Source: Cyathus striatus (taxonomy: Eukaryota; Basidiomycota; Agaricomycetes; Agaricales; Nidulariaceae). From it: a stretch of 64,000 nt of DNA. The stretch covers positions 558,001 to 622,000 of the forward strand of contig JAOVFP010000007.1 in the NCBI GenBank assembly GCA_025738555.1, in the 5' to 3' direction. Positions 33,871-46,560 of the stretch are shown here, piece after piece (the first letter of the stretch is position 1; each line of letters begins with the position of its first letter). A program made the translations under genes and the position numbers. The notes below the pieces were generated by a model. The model was given only the letters and a program-made list of their open reading frames with translations. It did not search any database and had not been told where the DNA came from.

Positions 33871-34354
33871 CTGACTCTACAGGCATTTGCATAAAGAACT
33901 GCAGTCATCAATTTCACGATTATGTTTGGTTATATTTACTGATAGCTATAGCTGACCAAATTGTGATACAGCGCAGCAACACCTAGGCAAGTGCTCTTGC
34001 TAGAATCACTATAGTGCCCTGAATCACTTGATGCGCTATCTACTTGCCCAAGGTATTCTCCCCATCCATCCTTCATCCTCCTCTTTCTGTTTCTCTGCCT
34101 GGTCCTTATCTGGTGAGAGGTCTTAGAATATACATAAATTGACCCTACTGATTCACATTCTTGGAAACAATCAGGAGAATATCATGTACCTTGAAACAAC
34201 CAAGACTCAATGCACTGGAGCGTTGAACACTGTTCTACATCTTTTCCAGACCACATTGAAGAATTTTTTCGGTGGAAACAGTGGGTATAGTGGATATCTG
34301 TATATATTTAAACAGGTGTGCCCCATGCCTTTGCTCATCTCATTCTGTTCTCAC

Positions 34355-36268
34355 ATGTCTGATTCACATGCTCCAACATTTACATCTGACATACCAACTG
34401 TATCTATTCAACCCAGCACTACAGAAACAATACCACAAGTTCTGCCTCGCCCTGACTATACAAGACTTGCTCTGACTCAGGACGATGTTTTTACACCTGG
34501 CCCTTGCCCCTCAGAAGTTTGGTTGAAGAACCCTGGATGGATTGGTATGTTTATAGTCGAATTTTGATACCTACCCCTTATTATGTGCACTACTAGATGG
34601 TGCCAGGGATCCGCCTGGGTTTTATCATTCTCATCAAGAAATCAAAGATATGCTATGTTATTATAATCCTGGTCACCCTCATCTCCAGGCTTCGAGACCA
34701 CAGCTCCCCTCATGTTCTCAGGCACCCCCACCATCATATTCAAGTGGTGTTCCATCCATCGCAACATCTGACAACAATGATGATGACATTGCTATATTGG
34801 CAGTTTCAGATCCAGCTGGTGAGTTCACATCGAAATATCATTGAATATGAAATATTAACTTGATATATACAGGTATTGATGCTATTAGCCACCAAGTTAT
34901 AGCCACAATGGTTTATATGTCTGTCGAGAAGGCAAACCCTGCTACCTGCTCTCAGTCCACTGCAAAAAAGTTCAAGAGCTCGAAATTCGGCTACATTGAT
35001 CTGAATGGTATTGACCACTGCAAGTTTGTAAACAAATTTCTCAAGCTTCACAATTTGGCTGGTGACTATAGTCCTGGCATGCACAATGGTCCATCATTTA
35101 AGCTTTCATGGACTGGTTCTGCATATGTTAAAGTCTTTTTTCTTCTTTATTCCTATTAATTCATACACTGTTTTAGTGGAGGGAAGAGTGGTGCTATTAC
35201 AATTGATACCGACATTAACTTCAATCTCACCCTTTGTTCTTTGCTCAAAAAGAACAAGAGTAAATGTCACATAACAGTGGAGTTTGACATTAATTCAATG
35301 AATGGATTCCACATTACAAACAAATGGGTATGTCATTTATCATTGGGGTCATGTTTCTGACATGACCTGTGTCCTGCAGGCACTCACGTTTGATGATAAT
35401 GAAGATGATGCAGAGTTATCATATGGTACTAAGGTATGAATGTCCTTGTGTACTGTGTGATGTGCAAAGCTCAAAATATTTATAAGGTTCCTTGGTTGGA
35501 TGGATACACAGCGCATGAGCTACTACAAGGCAAGATTGTACTTGAGTTAAAAAAGAAATGGACCTGTGAATGACACCAAGGTGAGCATGGTGAGATTGGA
35601 TACTGCTATATTGATGCAACAGGATCCCATCTCGGCCTTAATCACCGTAAGCTGTCACTTTGGGCAGCCACTATTGTATGTTCACTATTTTTATCTCATT
35701 GTTCACGTGCTGAAGTTATAATTAGGCTGCACAAGATGCCACAAAGCATGAGCCTCCCAATACTGTTGACTTTGATGGGCTTCGTGATGGTTGTATGTCC
35801 ACTTCAAAACCTCGTGGATGCACAGGACCAAGATCAGGAGCTGTGGAGAACTTGTCTAATGATGTGATGGGTCTCACTATGGCTGCTATCATGCCTATTC
35901 TCGCAAGTTTGGTTCCTAAACCCACACCCACGGATCCTCCAACCACTCCTATTCAGCATAATCACCCTTCTACATCTCATACGCCCTCTCACCATGTGCA
36001 TCTCTTGCCGCTCTTCTCTCCAATTCCTACTAAGGCTGGAGCAGTTCATGCATGCCTCAATGACTTCTTCAATGTGAAAGGTATTGATCTACAGCATCAA
36101 GAGTCTTTGATGGTAGATGTGGAATTTACACCAGAGAACATTCCATCCATTTTACCTTTACAAATTAGTGAGATTCTTCACATTAAAGAGGGGGTAGCTT
36201 GGATGCTCCAAGCATTTGTACTTGAATGGAATGAGCGACTGGAGGCCAAGAGGCAAATCGAGTTTTAA
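34355..36268 (+). pseudogene. Uncharacterised multi-exon Agaricomycete protein (probably inactive)
   Basis: Start at 34355 ('MSDSHAPTFTSDIP'). The first intron (34544-34594, GTATGT..TAG) joins in frame to 'DGARDPPGFYHSHQEIKDML'. A second intron after '..AVSDPAG' leads to 'GIDAISHQVIATMVYMSVEK', then 'FGYIDLNGIDHCKFVNKFL'. Later exons give 'GAITIDTDINFNLTLCSLL', 'HITVEFDINSMNGFHITNKW', 'VPWLDGYTAHELLQGKIVLEL' and a last exon with 'PRSGAVENLSNDVMGLTMAAIM' and 'LNDFFNVKGIDL', ending at 36268. I have seen this type of protein near fungal transposons but know no function. The exon junction near 35175 is out of frame by one base and a TGA lies at 35571, so it is probably dead. It converges on the transposase at 36367-37476. 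Confidence 0.55.
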
Positions 36269-36366
36269 TTCAAAGTACTTAGCATTCTAGTCTCATTACA
36301 ACTCATTTCCATTTCCATCTTCAGTTACATATAATATCAACTTAATACTACCTGAATCCCTACTCC

Positions 36367-37476
36367 TTATGTATAGCCACAGTTAAAAATCCATCCCTCT
36401 GCATCTTCTACTGTTATGGACATAGCTGCCTGATGTATAAGCCAAGGTTGTGACTCTGGGTGAGTTGCTTGAACTTCATGGTGCCATAGCCAAGCTTTTA
36501 TAGCTGAAAAGGCTTGTTCAATCAGATTGAAGTCAGGGGAATATGGAGGTAAATGTATAAGTTTAGCATCTATAATATATTGGAACTTTTGAGCACTGTA
36601 AAACACCACAACTTTAAGTGTAAGACTTACTGCATTCATCTTCAATTATGAATCTAATCTCTTTGTCATGGTGAATAGCACAGTTGTCTAATACTACTAC
36701 ACTCCTGGGACCAGGATAAGGAGTTAGTTTAGGTACCTTTATATGTTGCAAATGAGAAGTTGCATTAAATAATAGTATATAGAAGGGGAGAGTGTACATA
36801 ATAGCTGAGTGTGAATGAAGTCAACAAAATGTTGCTTGTTTACAGAGCCTTCGAAGATATCCAGTGCTATAATCCCATCACATGACAATGCAGGAAGAAT
36901 TGAATAACACTGGCCATGAATGAATGCTGCTCTATGTACACATGCCTGACCTAATGCACTCCAACCTGTACTCTGCTGATTTGTGTGATCATCAACAGCA
37001 GCTTCATCTATCCAGACTATATACTCCATTGGTATCTGTCTGTTTACAGCCTGCCAAGTAGCACGTAGCTGTTCATTTCGTTCAAGTGCAGATACAGCAA
37101 CATTTTTGTGAGATATTGCAAGACAACGAAGAGCACGTGAAATTGTTGAAATAGATGCTTCAACACCACATACTGACATGAGTTTTTCCTGTAGTTCATC
37201 AAGATAAATGGAGGGATTTGCAGTGATAAGTGTGGCAATGTAGCTTGTATCCCCCATATCAAGAGCTTGTGTTCTGCCTTTACTGCAAGCATATGGATTT
37301 GAAATCTGTCCAAATTCATGGTGAAGTTGAAGAACATTATAGATGGTATGCTCTGAGCATCCTGCAATTACACTTATTTCCAGGGCAGTCTTGTTCAGCT
37401 CGTATTGCCAGTAGATGATACGCTCTCGGAGCTCTGGTGAGAGATGGGGGGACATCAGGGGACACTGAGTAGGCAT
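36367..37476 (-). pseudogene. Tc1/mariner (DDE_3-type) transposase
   Basis: Start ATG at 37476 ('MPTQCPLMSPHLSPELRERI'). The first ~110 residues hold a helix-turn-helix region ('ALEISVIAGCSEHTIYNVLQ') and a second DNA-binding part ('STISRALRCL'). Catalytic motifs in order: 'EYIVWIDEAAVDD' (first Asp), 'PGPRSVVVLDNCAIHHDKE' (second Asp), and 'LPPYSPDFNLIEQAFSAIK' (Glu). The motifs lie in three exons, with candidate introns near 36760-36800 and 36605-36640. The last junction is out of frame by one base with the best GT..AG pair, so either my splice choice is wrong or there is a small indel. TIRs were not identified. The protein would cut and paste the element at TA sites. Confidence 0.7.
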
Positions 37477-37884
37477 GCCGCATTGATCAAATTTAATTAG
37501 ATGGCCCCAGTTGTCAGTTTGATACCCTCAAGTCTCAACAATCTCTCATCAGTCTTGAACTGCCGAATACTGTGACTGTGACTATTTGGCAACTGTTTGG
37601 TCATGGAATATACATGAACAAACATATTTTCGACAGATCAGCACTGCAGTTTCCAATGCAAAGGCCTGTAATGAGACTCTCAGTTCAGACATGTGTGGGA
37701 GTGATACATACAGTATATAGTCTTCCACATGTAGTATTAGTCTTCAGTATTCATATTGAATCTGTCCCACTACTTCCTACTCTTAAGTCTGAAACCTGCT
37801 CTGGGTTTTCCTTCAGGTTTCTCTCTTGCTGCTTAGTGTAGCAGTGAAGCCTCTCTCGTGTGCTTTCAAATGTTCCCTCCTTCT

Positions 37885-38478
37885 TGTTACACTTCTTCCA
37901 TCTCAACCCTGCCAGAGTACCTCTTTTTCACATGACCCTTCTATTTATATCTTTTCACTTACTCATCCCTTTCTATTTATAACTACATACTTACTCATCA
38001 TTCCCGACCCTGCTCCTCTGGTTTGTCATACTACAAGCACAGACATCTCTTATCTCCCTGGACTTGCTTACTGATACTGCTGCACATTTATTTATAGACC
38101 TCTGCTGAGTCATGGCAAGTCATGGACTTTATTTATAGTAGCATACCTTCTGTGAATGGACCATGCTTCTTTTGTATAAATAGCTCATGTATTTTGATCA
38201 AGCTTCTTCAGCTTGATCTTAGTTAGCTATCATCCAATATAGCTGGCTAATCGCCTCTATCCTCTTTGAGACCACCTCAGACCCAGAACACTGCTACTTC
38301 CTCAGATCACATCTCAAGCATTGCTGTGAGATCGCCACAAGTCCATTTGTGTATAACTCTACATTATAACAGTTTAGGCTTCAACTTCATCATACAACTT
38401 ACAAGTGTAGTGACAAGTCACATGATTATTATATCACAAGACCAAGAAGACATCACAAGACCAGCTCGGATCGTAACA
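37885..38478 (+). mobile_element. Solo LTR with 5-bp target duplication
   Basis: Begins TGTTACAC and ends GTAACA (short inverted TGTTAC/GTAACA ends) and is flanked by cttct at 37880-37884 and 38479-38483. A TATAAATA box at 38175-38182 in plus orientation fits the U3/R boundary. No gag-pol or second LTR follows, so this is a recombination remnant. A 5-bp duplication fits Ty3/gypsy or Ty1/copia elements. Confidence 0.8.
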
Positions 38479-38483
38479 CTTCT

Positions 38484-39373
38484 GGGATGCTCTCATCATG
38501 AAATACAAACCATCCCCAGAAGATATCCAGGCAGTGCAGCATATATGCTGAAGCCACAGTTCATTCCCACACTCCCACTCTACATTCCTGTACCTGTACT
38601 CACTTCAGGTTTTTGTTATAGTTCTCCCATGCCTTCTGGGCATCTTTGCATTTGTTCCCACAGGAAGTAATTAGTATGTAACATGTATAAAGGGCATCAA
38701 GTGGGGAGTGGTGCTGGCAGAGAGACTTGGTAGTAGATATTCTTTGAGGACAATCATGTGAGGGGCATGGTGTACTCTACTTTGAGCATTTTGACAAAGA
38801 AGGATCAATATATGATATTGATTATGCTGCATCTTTTTCACCATCCTCAAGACCTAACAATGGAAAAGATCTGGTTAGTTGATTATCATTTTATTTCATT
38901 GTTTTAATGAAGTGTTGCATTGGTATATTTGTTACTTTTACCATGAGCTATGTATGACCTCTGGCATGAATCAAGGTATTGGTAAATGAATATAATTATT
39001 CTTTCATTGTCTAGCTTGTTACCTCTTCCAGAGTTAAATTAATAATCATAGTGGTTAGGTAGATCTACATTTTGCTGTTTCTCTGAATGGTGCTCACCAA
39101 CTTGTGCTAATACATTATATCTTTCCTATTGTGTTAGTTTATAATTCATCTGATATGACATATTTTGTGAACATGTTTTCAGTTGCCATTATTATGAGTG
39201 TAGGTAGTAGTTTAACACATGACTATCTGTTCTTTCACTTACTTATGATGTCATTACATATCAAATTACTATGTAACACACAACAAACTATTACAATTCA
39301 GATAAAACAATGAAACATATAGTGAACAAAAGATTTACAGGGAAGTTTAAAATTGTAACACAGCTGTAATTAT
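38484..39373. other. No gene recognised
   Basis: AT-rich DNA between the solo LTR and the 3' end of the NLR-like gene. I see no coding signal. It includes the 3' untranslated and terminator region of the NLR-like gene, but no clear poly(A) signal stands out. Confidence 0.4.
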
Positions 39374-42300
39374 TTAGTTATAATGGTGTACTACAATGTA
39401 GATAAAAAATGAAGCAACCAGCCCCATAATAATGTGATGAATGAAAAAAATATCAAAATACTTCTCTGTTTCATCCTCTGTCAATAAAGAGCAAACAATT
39501 GAAGTTTCTTTTTTCTTGATAGATGACAAATGATGGTCATTATTTTCTGAATGCTCATGCTCTTTGTCTTCTTTAATAGGATCAGTAACTGCCAATTCAT
39601 TTTCTACTATTACAGTATCAGAACTATCTGATAAATGATCAATGGGAAGATCAAGATGTCTGAGAAGTGTTGGAGAGCCAGTTTTACATTGAGCCCAATC
39701 AGGTCCATGAACAAAATTTGTGAAATCAACTTGACACAAGTTGTAATTTGGGAATATTTGATCAGTATCAGGACTACACAACTGTTTCCTGCTATTGAAA
39801 GGAACCCAAAATAGTGTATTTCCACTGCTATCTTTCACCCACCCATCTGAATTGCAAGATGAAAAAATTTGTGTGCCTCCAAGTGAATGAAGTTTGTTGT
39901 AGTGATTTAAGGTGAGGTCTACATTCCATGTATGCAATATATTACCCTGTGAGCTGTGGACCACTTGTGTTGCATGAGGAGGAAATGCCACTGATGTCAC
40001 TGAAAGACTGTGGCCTTCAAATGGTCTAGCAATGGTTTTTCCACTCTCTACATTCCACACTCTGACAGTTTGATCAGATGAGCCAGACATCACTTGTGTT
40101 CCATCAGAAGAAAATGCCACTGATGTCACACCACAGCTGTGGCCTTTAAATGGTCCAGCAATGGTTTTTCCACTCACCACATTCCACACTCTGACAGTTT
40201 GATCAGATGAGCCAGACACCACTTGTGTTCCATCAGGAGAAAATGCCACTGATGTCACCCAATCACTGTGGCCTTCAAATGGTCCACCAATGGTTTTTCC
40301 ACTCTCAACATTCCACACTCTGACTGTTTGATCATATGAGCCAGATACCACTTGTGTTCCATCAGGAGAAAATGCTACTGATGTCACCCAATGACTGTGG
40401 CCTTCAAATGGTCCAGCAAAGGTTTTTCCACTCTTCACATTCCACACTCTCACAGTTTTATCATATGAGCTAGACACCACTTGTGTTCCATCAGAAGAAA
40501 ATGCCACTGATCTCACTGAATAACTGTGGCCTTCAAAAGGTCCAGCAATTGTTCTTCCACTCTCTACATTCCACACTCTGATAGTTTCATCACCTGAACC
40601 AGACACCACTTGTGTTCCATCAGGAGAAAATGCCACTGATGTCACATAATCACTGTGGCCTTCAAATGGTCTAGCAATGCTTTTTCCACTCTCCACATTC
40701 CACACTCTGATAGTCCTATCATATGAGCCAGACACCACTTGTGTTCCATCAGGAGAATATGCCACTGATGTTACATAATCACTGTGGCCTTCAAATGGTC
40801 TAGCAATGCTTTTTCCACTCTCAATATTCCACACTCTGACAGTTTGATCACCTGAGCCAGATACCACTTGTGTTCCATCAGAAGAAAATGCTACTGATGT
40901 TACCAAATGACTGTGGCCTTCAAATGGTCCAGCAATTGTTTTTCCACATTCCACATTCCACACTCTGATAGTTTGATCACCTGATCCAGACACCACTTGT
41001 GTTCCATCAGGAGAAAATGCCACTGATGTCACCCAATTACTGTGGCCTTCAAATAGTCCAGCAATTGTTTTTCCACTCTCCACATTCCACACTCTGACAG
41101 TTTGATCACCTGAGCCAGATACCACTTGTGTTCCATCAGGAGAAAATGCCACTGATGTCACTGAAAGACTGTGGCCTTCAAATGGTCCAGCAATTGTCTT
41201 TCCACTCTCCACATTCCACACTCTGACAGTTTGATCATCTGAGCCAGACACCACTTGTGTTCCATCAGAAGAAAATGCCACTGATGTCACTGAAAGACTG
41301 TGGCCTTCATAAGGTCCAGCAATTGTTCTTCCACTCTCAACATTCCACACTCTGACAGTTTGATCATATGATCCAGACACCACTTGTGTTCCATCAGGAG
41401 AAAATGTCACTGATGTCACTTCACCACTGTGGCCTTCAAATGGTCTAGCAATAGTTTTTCCACTCTCTACATTCCACACTCTGACAGTTTGATCAGATGA
41501 GCCAGACACCACTTGTGTTCCATCAGGAGAAAATGCCACTGATGTTACATAATCACTGTGGCCTTCAAATGGTCCACCAATGGTTTTTCCACTCTCTACA
41601 TTCCACACTCTGACAGTTTTATCACCTGAGCCAGACACCACTTGTGTTCCATCAGGAGAAAATGCCACTGATTTCACCCAATTACTATGGCCTTCAAATG
41701 GTCCAGCAATTGTCTTTTCACTCTCCACATTCCACACTCTAACAGTTTTATCAGATGAGCCAAATACAATATCTTTTCCATTAGAAGAATATGCAACACT
41801 AGCCACAGATGATTCTGTGTAGTGTACTCTATACATAGTTGAGTTCCAGACTCTGTCTCTCCCTTTTCTTATTGCAAGTATATGCTGAAAGAAAGGTGAA
41901 AAGTGTTTAACAATCAAAGAATTCTCAGGTGCAAATGATAACACTAATATATATATATATGATATACTTGTTGTAATAGGAATGTAAAAATTTGCAATAA
42001 GATTAATACCATCTTCAATGAAATTGAGTTGGTTCAACTCCATCTATAAGACATTTAGTTTTCTATTTATTATAACTAGTTGACCATGTACCTTTGTACA
42101 TGATGTTAATCTTCTCATCATTTCTTGTGCTGTCTGTATTTCTTTTAATATACTCATGACCTCTAACCAGTATAGGAACTTGCAATATAAGAACACATTT
42201 AATTCTTTTATCATAGAGATATGATCAAATTCTTCATTTTCAATAATATCAATATAATGCATGTTCCAATATTTGCAACAGTATTTAAGATGTGTTGGTA

Positions 42301-43820
42301 TATGCTGGTTAATTATTTGTGATACATTTTCAATGTCTTTTTTTGCTATATAGGATGATTTGATTTTGCAGATATTAAATTTCAGTTTACTATTGAGAAT
42401 TTTGAAAACCATTTTGGTCATTCTTTGTTCATGCTCATTTCTATTAATTTCTAATGTTATATTATTTAATCCTCCTGCTAAAAATTCAACAAATGATAAA
42501 TGATGAAATGCCACATTATTATCATTTATTGAAATGACAGGTTGAAGATAATGTAATATTCTTAGAACTTCATTTGCAATGTCAGTCTTATTACCACTAA
42601 TATCTAAGAAGTCTTTAATATCATATTTTCTCAGTTGTGATTTTGCAAATAATACTGTTCCCAATACTTGTCTAACAATTTCCTTCCTGTGTTCAGTCCA
42701 TTTACCAAATGATGCTTGAAGTATTTGGTAATAGAGAATATCAGCCCCACTGCCTATCTGTCCTAATAGAACTTGCTGAAGCTTTTCAGTTGGTGAAGGC
42801 TGTTCATCATTCTCTGAATTCATTGTGATATATTTGACTGCAGTGGATGCCCAGATAAATAATCCACCAGCTTTTTTGGACATATACTGTATCTCTTCCT
42901 CTATTGAGCTAAATTGTAATTCATTTTTAAAAATTTCAAAACTCTGTTTCAAAAATAAACTTATATCTTGGTTTATCTCTAAATCAAGTTGGGAATTGGT
43001 TTCCAATTTAACAATCTTGCAACAGGTCTCATTCTCCATTGTGTCAGGTAGAGAACCAGCCCTTCCAGTCAGAATGAGCTTATAATTTTTAGGAAGTCCC
43101 ATCCAATCTTGTAATGTCTTTTTCAAAGATATGAGTTGTTCAGATAATTTGCATTCATCTAGTGCATCAATAACAAATGCAGGAGGATTATCTTTCAATT
43201 GGTCCTTGCAAGACTTCAATGGATCAGTAATCAAGTGTTTGAAATGCCACTCAATTCTCCCAAGCTGGAAGGTATTATTAAGCAGTTCTGTGATTTTCTC
43301 TTTAAGAATTGAATACTTTGAATTAGATGATAAATCTGCAGCTATAGTTCTCCACACCACAGTGGCATCACTCAGGCTTTCATCATCCCTCTTGAAGAAG
43401 TGATATCCTCCAAGTCTATTATTAAATTCATTGGAGCTAAGAGTTTCAACTAAAGTAGAGGCAATTGCAGATTTTCCTGAGCCAGGACTACCAGTAATCC
43501 ACATTATATTTGGAGTGGCCTTATCTATAATTGAAATTATTAACTATTTTATGAATGCACATATGTATGAACATACCAAAATCATTCAACCAGTTATAAA
43601 TACCATTCAGAATAGTAACTCTAGTTCCTTCCATACAGGGAGATGGACAATGCAAGTTATGATCAACAGGCTTCAATAACTTCAGTTTTTCAGAGATTTC
43701 ATCATTTTTCATATTGTAATAATTGTTTTGATCATGACCAATAGCATTCTGTTGACCACCTAGAACATTGACATGACTTGCACCGGCAAACATTTGACCA
43801 TTGGATTTGGTTTGAGCCAT
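39374..43820 (-). CDS. NLR-like NACHT-WD40 protein, predicted 1448 aa
   Basis: Start ATG 43820 ('MAQTKSNGQMFAGASHVN'), the first ATG after a TATA-like box; the N-terminal 'F-x-GASxxxxxGGxxN' is usual in mushroom NLRs. Exons: 43820-43577, 43524-42092, 42043-39374, with introns of 52 bp (GTATGT..TAG) and 48 bp (GTACAT..TAG). The second intron is a multiple of three and contains the apparent stop TAG at 42044, so the two large frames join. Walker A GSPGSGKS is at residues 93-100 and Walker B-type VIDALDEC at ~199-206. A helical linker with 'IPITTSISYIYILVLSFAPENS' leads to ~14 WD40 repeats of 43 residues (about 645-1260), a divergent 15th, an acidic region, and a hydrophobic C-terminal tail. No N-terminal effector domain is recognised. 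Fungal relatives act in heterokaryon incompatibility or innate recognition; the WD40 side binds ligand and the NACHT oligomerises. Confidence 0.85.
39985..41830 (-). repeat. 129-bp coding repeat (WD40 units)
   Basis: Fourteen consecutive 129-bp units encode GHSxxVTSVAFSPDGTQVVSGSxDQTVRVWNVESGKTIAGPFE-type repeats (broken here by the variable x positions). DNA identity between units is high by eye, with a fixed period and no indels, so the array can exchange or lose units by unequal crossover and gene conversion. Confidence 0.92.
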
Positions 43821-43923
43821 TTTAAATGTAGGGAACTCAATGTTGAGCTTGTATGCTGTTGAACACTCAAGCAATAAGGTGTTTGAGAAGAAGGAAGGAG
43901 GAATGAAAGTTGATGCGGACGAG

Positions 43924-43931
43924 CTATATAG
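43924..43931 (-). promoter_or_regulatory. TATA-like box of the NLR-like gene
   Basis: CTATATAG on the minus strand, about 104 bp upstream of the start codon at 43820. It fits a core promoter and supports 43820 as the first usable start. Confidence 0.4.
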
Positions 43932-43989
43932 TATATCACAATGCAGTTGACATGGTTACTAAACGTGTACCGAGTCATATCATCAGAAT

Positions 43990-45639
43990 GATCAATTATT
44001 ATTACTGAAGATTCATTCTCGTTCTATGTATAGAGCCCGACAACGCATAAATTACAGGCGCTAACATCACACATAATAATTTACACGTCTTCAATATGAT
44101 GACATCAAGATCAGGAAGAAAAATCTAGTGACTATTCCCGTTCTTACCATAATACTTACTAATGAGTACGAGTTAGGCAATCTACAGGATCTTGATGAAC
44201 TCATCGATCTACTTCTGTTATTACACGTGCACCTTATCACCATCTCACATCTCCTTCGGTTATTTTTCCATTCCCATCGCGCAAGTATATCATGAAAACT
44301 AAGTTTGCCCCGCAACGAATTATGTGACATTGAAATGCCTTAATGCAAAGGCCTGAACGTAATGTGTATAAACGAGGACGAAACCATGCAAACCATCTTA
44401 ATACGTGGCTTATAGTATTGCAATAAATGTATTTGTGCTAATGAATGTCAATGCTCCATACCGAGTCTTGTAATTTTAAGCATACCACCTAATTTGTTTT
44501 AAGCAATCTAACAATTTCTGGAAAAAAAAAACATTAAATCAAGATCTCTTTGAATACTCATTACTGCGAGGGGATCTTGATAAATCGTTATATATTCTGT
44601 TCCAACGCATACATGACCAGTAATTTACAGTACTTACACTAAGTATTACGCACCAATATATATACTTACAATACTGGAAACAGTTAGTAGCACGGCATAG
44701 TAAATAAAACATCACTTACTGGTTCATGCCACTTACCTTTATCTAAAATGTGACTTCAACACATTTCTTAAGCCACGCCGTTCGCAAACTCATCGCCCTT
44801 TTATACATACAGGACGCCAGTCTTAGTCAGCATCCACCGGATCCTGCGCAGTCTCGGCAGATGTTCGCGTTCAATTCCAGAACCAAGCTCAAGCTCCATC
44901 TCGACTACCCTGGACTTGGCCTACGTTGGTCTATGATCGTTTGCGCCACAGACCAGTGCACCCAGACCTGCCATACCCTCGGCGTGATATCTCTTAAGTC
45001 TAGCAGCCCTCCCTGTCGAAGTAACCAAAAAAAAATTAATGTACAATGGCTGCTCTTTGCGGAAAACATATTATATAATATTATATAGAGAGTACGGTCT
45101 TGAAGCTTAGGCTACATAATACATTGCAATGAAATTAGGACTTTCATGACATAAGTACCTCATTTCCTATCACTTCTTCCGAACTAACGCCAAAAATATC
45201 AAAATATTAGTGGATATGGAAGGATGAAAGCGGAGATATGATATGAACCCCTATGAAATTATGACCGATGAACAGGCATGCCCTTCCCCGAACGTTAGCA
45301 CGAGCTCGATACGGCCCGGGTAAGTATAGATGGATATGATAATTGAAGAATGAGCGAGGAAATTAGAATCAGTTGACTGGGAAATGAGAGGAATGCATTC
45401 GATGCTGTACGTTTCCGTGTTCTTACTTCGCACGTATGATACTCACTCCTTGAAATTGCGGAAAGAAAGCTGGTGCTGTACTGCATGTACTTACTACCAT
45501 ACCACCAGCTTATCCGATTTCGTATGATTCTAGGCCATATGTATGCGACAAAATTGTGAAGCAAGGAAGCGGAGACGTGAACGAAGACAGTGAACGACGA
45601 CGTAGTCTCCTTCCACCTCACCTGGCTGCTTCACGTTTC
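43990..45639. other. CpG-rich DNA, no gene recognised
   Basis: From about 43.9 kb the sequence changes to CpG-rich. Short frames exist (for example plus 44750-45088) but show no family resemblance, and none continues across plausible splice sites. I make no gene call. Confidence 0.4.
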
Positions 45640-46560
45640 CCGTTGGTTAAGACACAACTTCTTCGTTAGTACAGTAGTCTGAATATGACAGAGGATGCCG
45701 CCGTTAATATTCGATTACACTATCCTCATCTCACTGTGCTCCGTTCTCATTGTTGATACGCGTGTCCTCATTTAAAACTTACCCCGACGCGCCATAAATG
45801 GCCCTTCATTTTACGAACTGAAGCCTCCCAACGTTCAATATTTCAATCCGTGACGTCCGCCGTTCGCTACTAGTACGGGCATGAACAAGTGGTTGAACTC
45901 GAAAAATGCAATTCTGTACCTTTCGTTGCAGTCGCATTGAAGTTAGCACTTGAAATTGTATACTTATGAGGGGATGAAGGCAAACTAGCGGCTAAAACGG
46001 TATACTTACCTCAATTTACTTTCTTTATCTATCAGGTCGTGCGGCTTGAGTGCGTTTCTAGTCGCTTCCAAGTCCAGAGTGGGCATGCGCTGTGTACAAA
46101 TAAAATGTTGGTTTATCGGTAATTGTAGGATCGCCCGGTACTTACCTACATTTTGTCTCTCACCAGTGTCAGTGGTTCGAAGAAGGTCCGATTTGATCGA
46201 CTTGATGTTTACGGACATCGATTAACCAGTGCCCTCTATTTCTGTGGGTATCGATGGTCCAGGAGGTTGGGTCTGTTAAAATTAGATCGTGTGTAGGAGC
46301 GCATAATAAGGAAGCAATGAGGACATCTAATCTTGATGTGAACGGTCCCAAGTTTCGGTTTTGGCGCTTGTCAAAGTTCATATTCATAGCTGTTATCGAT
46401 GTAACATGCGCGTTCCCTTCGTGGTCGAGTGTACTCTCCTAGACGCACTCGATATGTTTGTGCGCGCTTCACTTTGCCAATTTGCCTGCCGTTGATAAGA
46501 TAAGATAGACATCACATGATGTGTGTGAAATTCAAATTTCCAAACTTCCGAGTCCCGACG
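45640..46560 (+). repeat. Dispersed repeat, copy 1
   Basis: Matches 50040-50890 and 52922-53340 over its length: shared blocks are AGAGGATGCCG(C/T)CGTTAAT, CGTGTCCTCATTTAA, CGATTAACCAG, GGTTGGGTC and GATAAGATAAGAT with ACATCACATG. Ends and coding content are unknown. The CpG-decayed inverse copy is at 2100-2480. Confidence 0.6.

Noticed and set aside
42044..42046. Nonsense mutation splitting the NLR-like gene
   Set aside because: A canonical 48-bp in-frame intron spans it and the protein context on both sides is continuous for the family.
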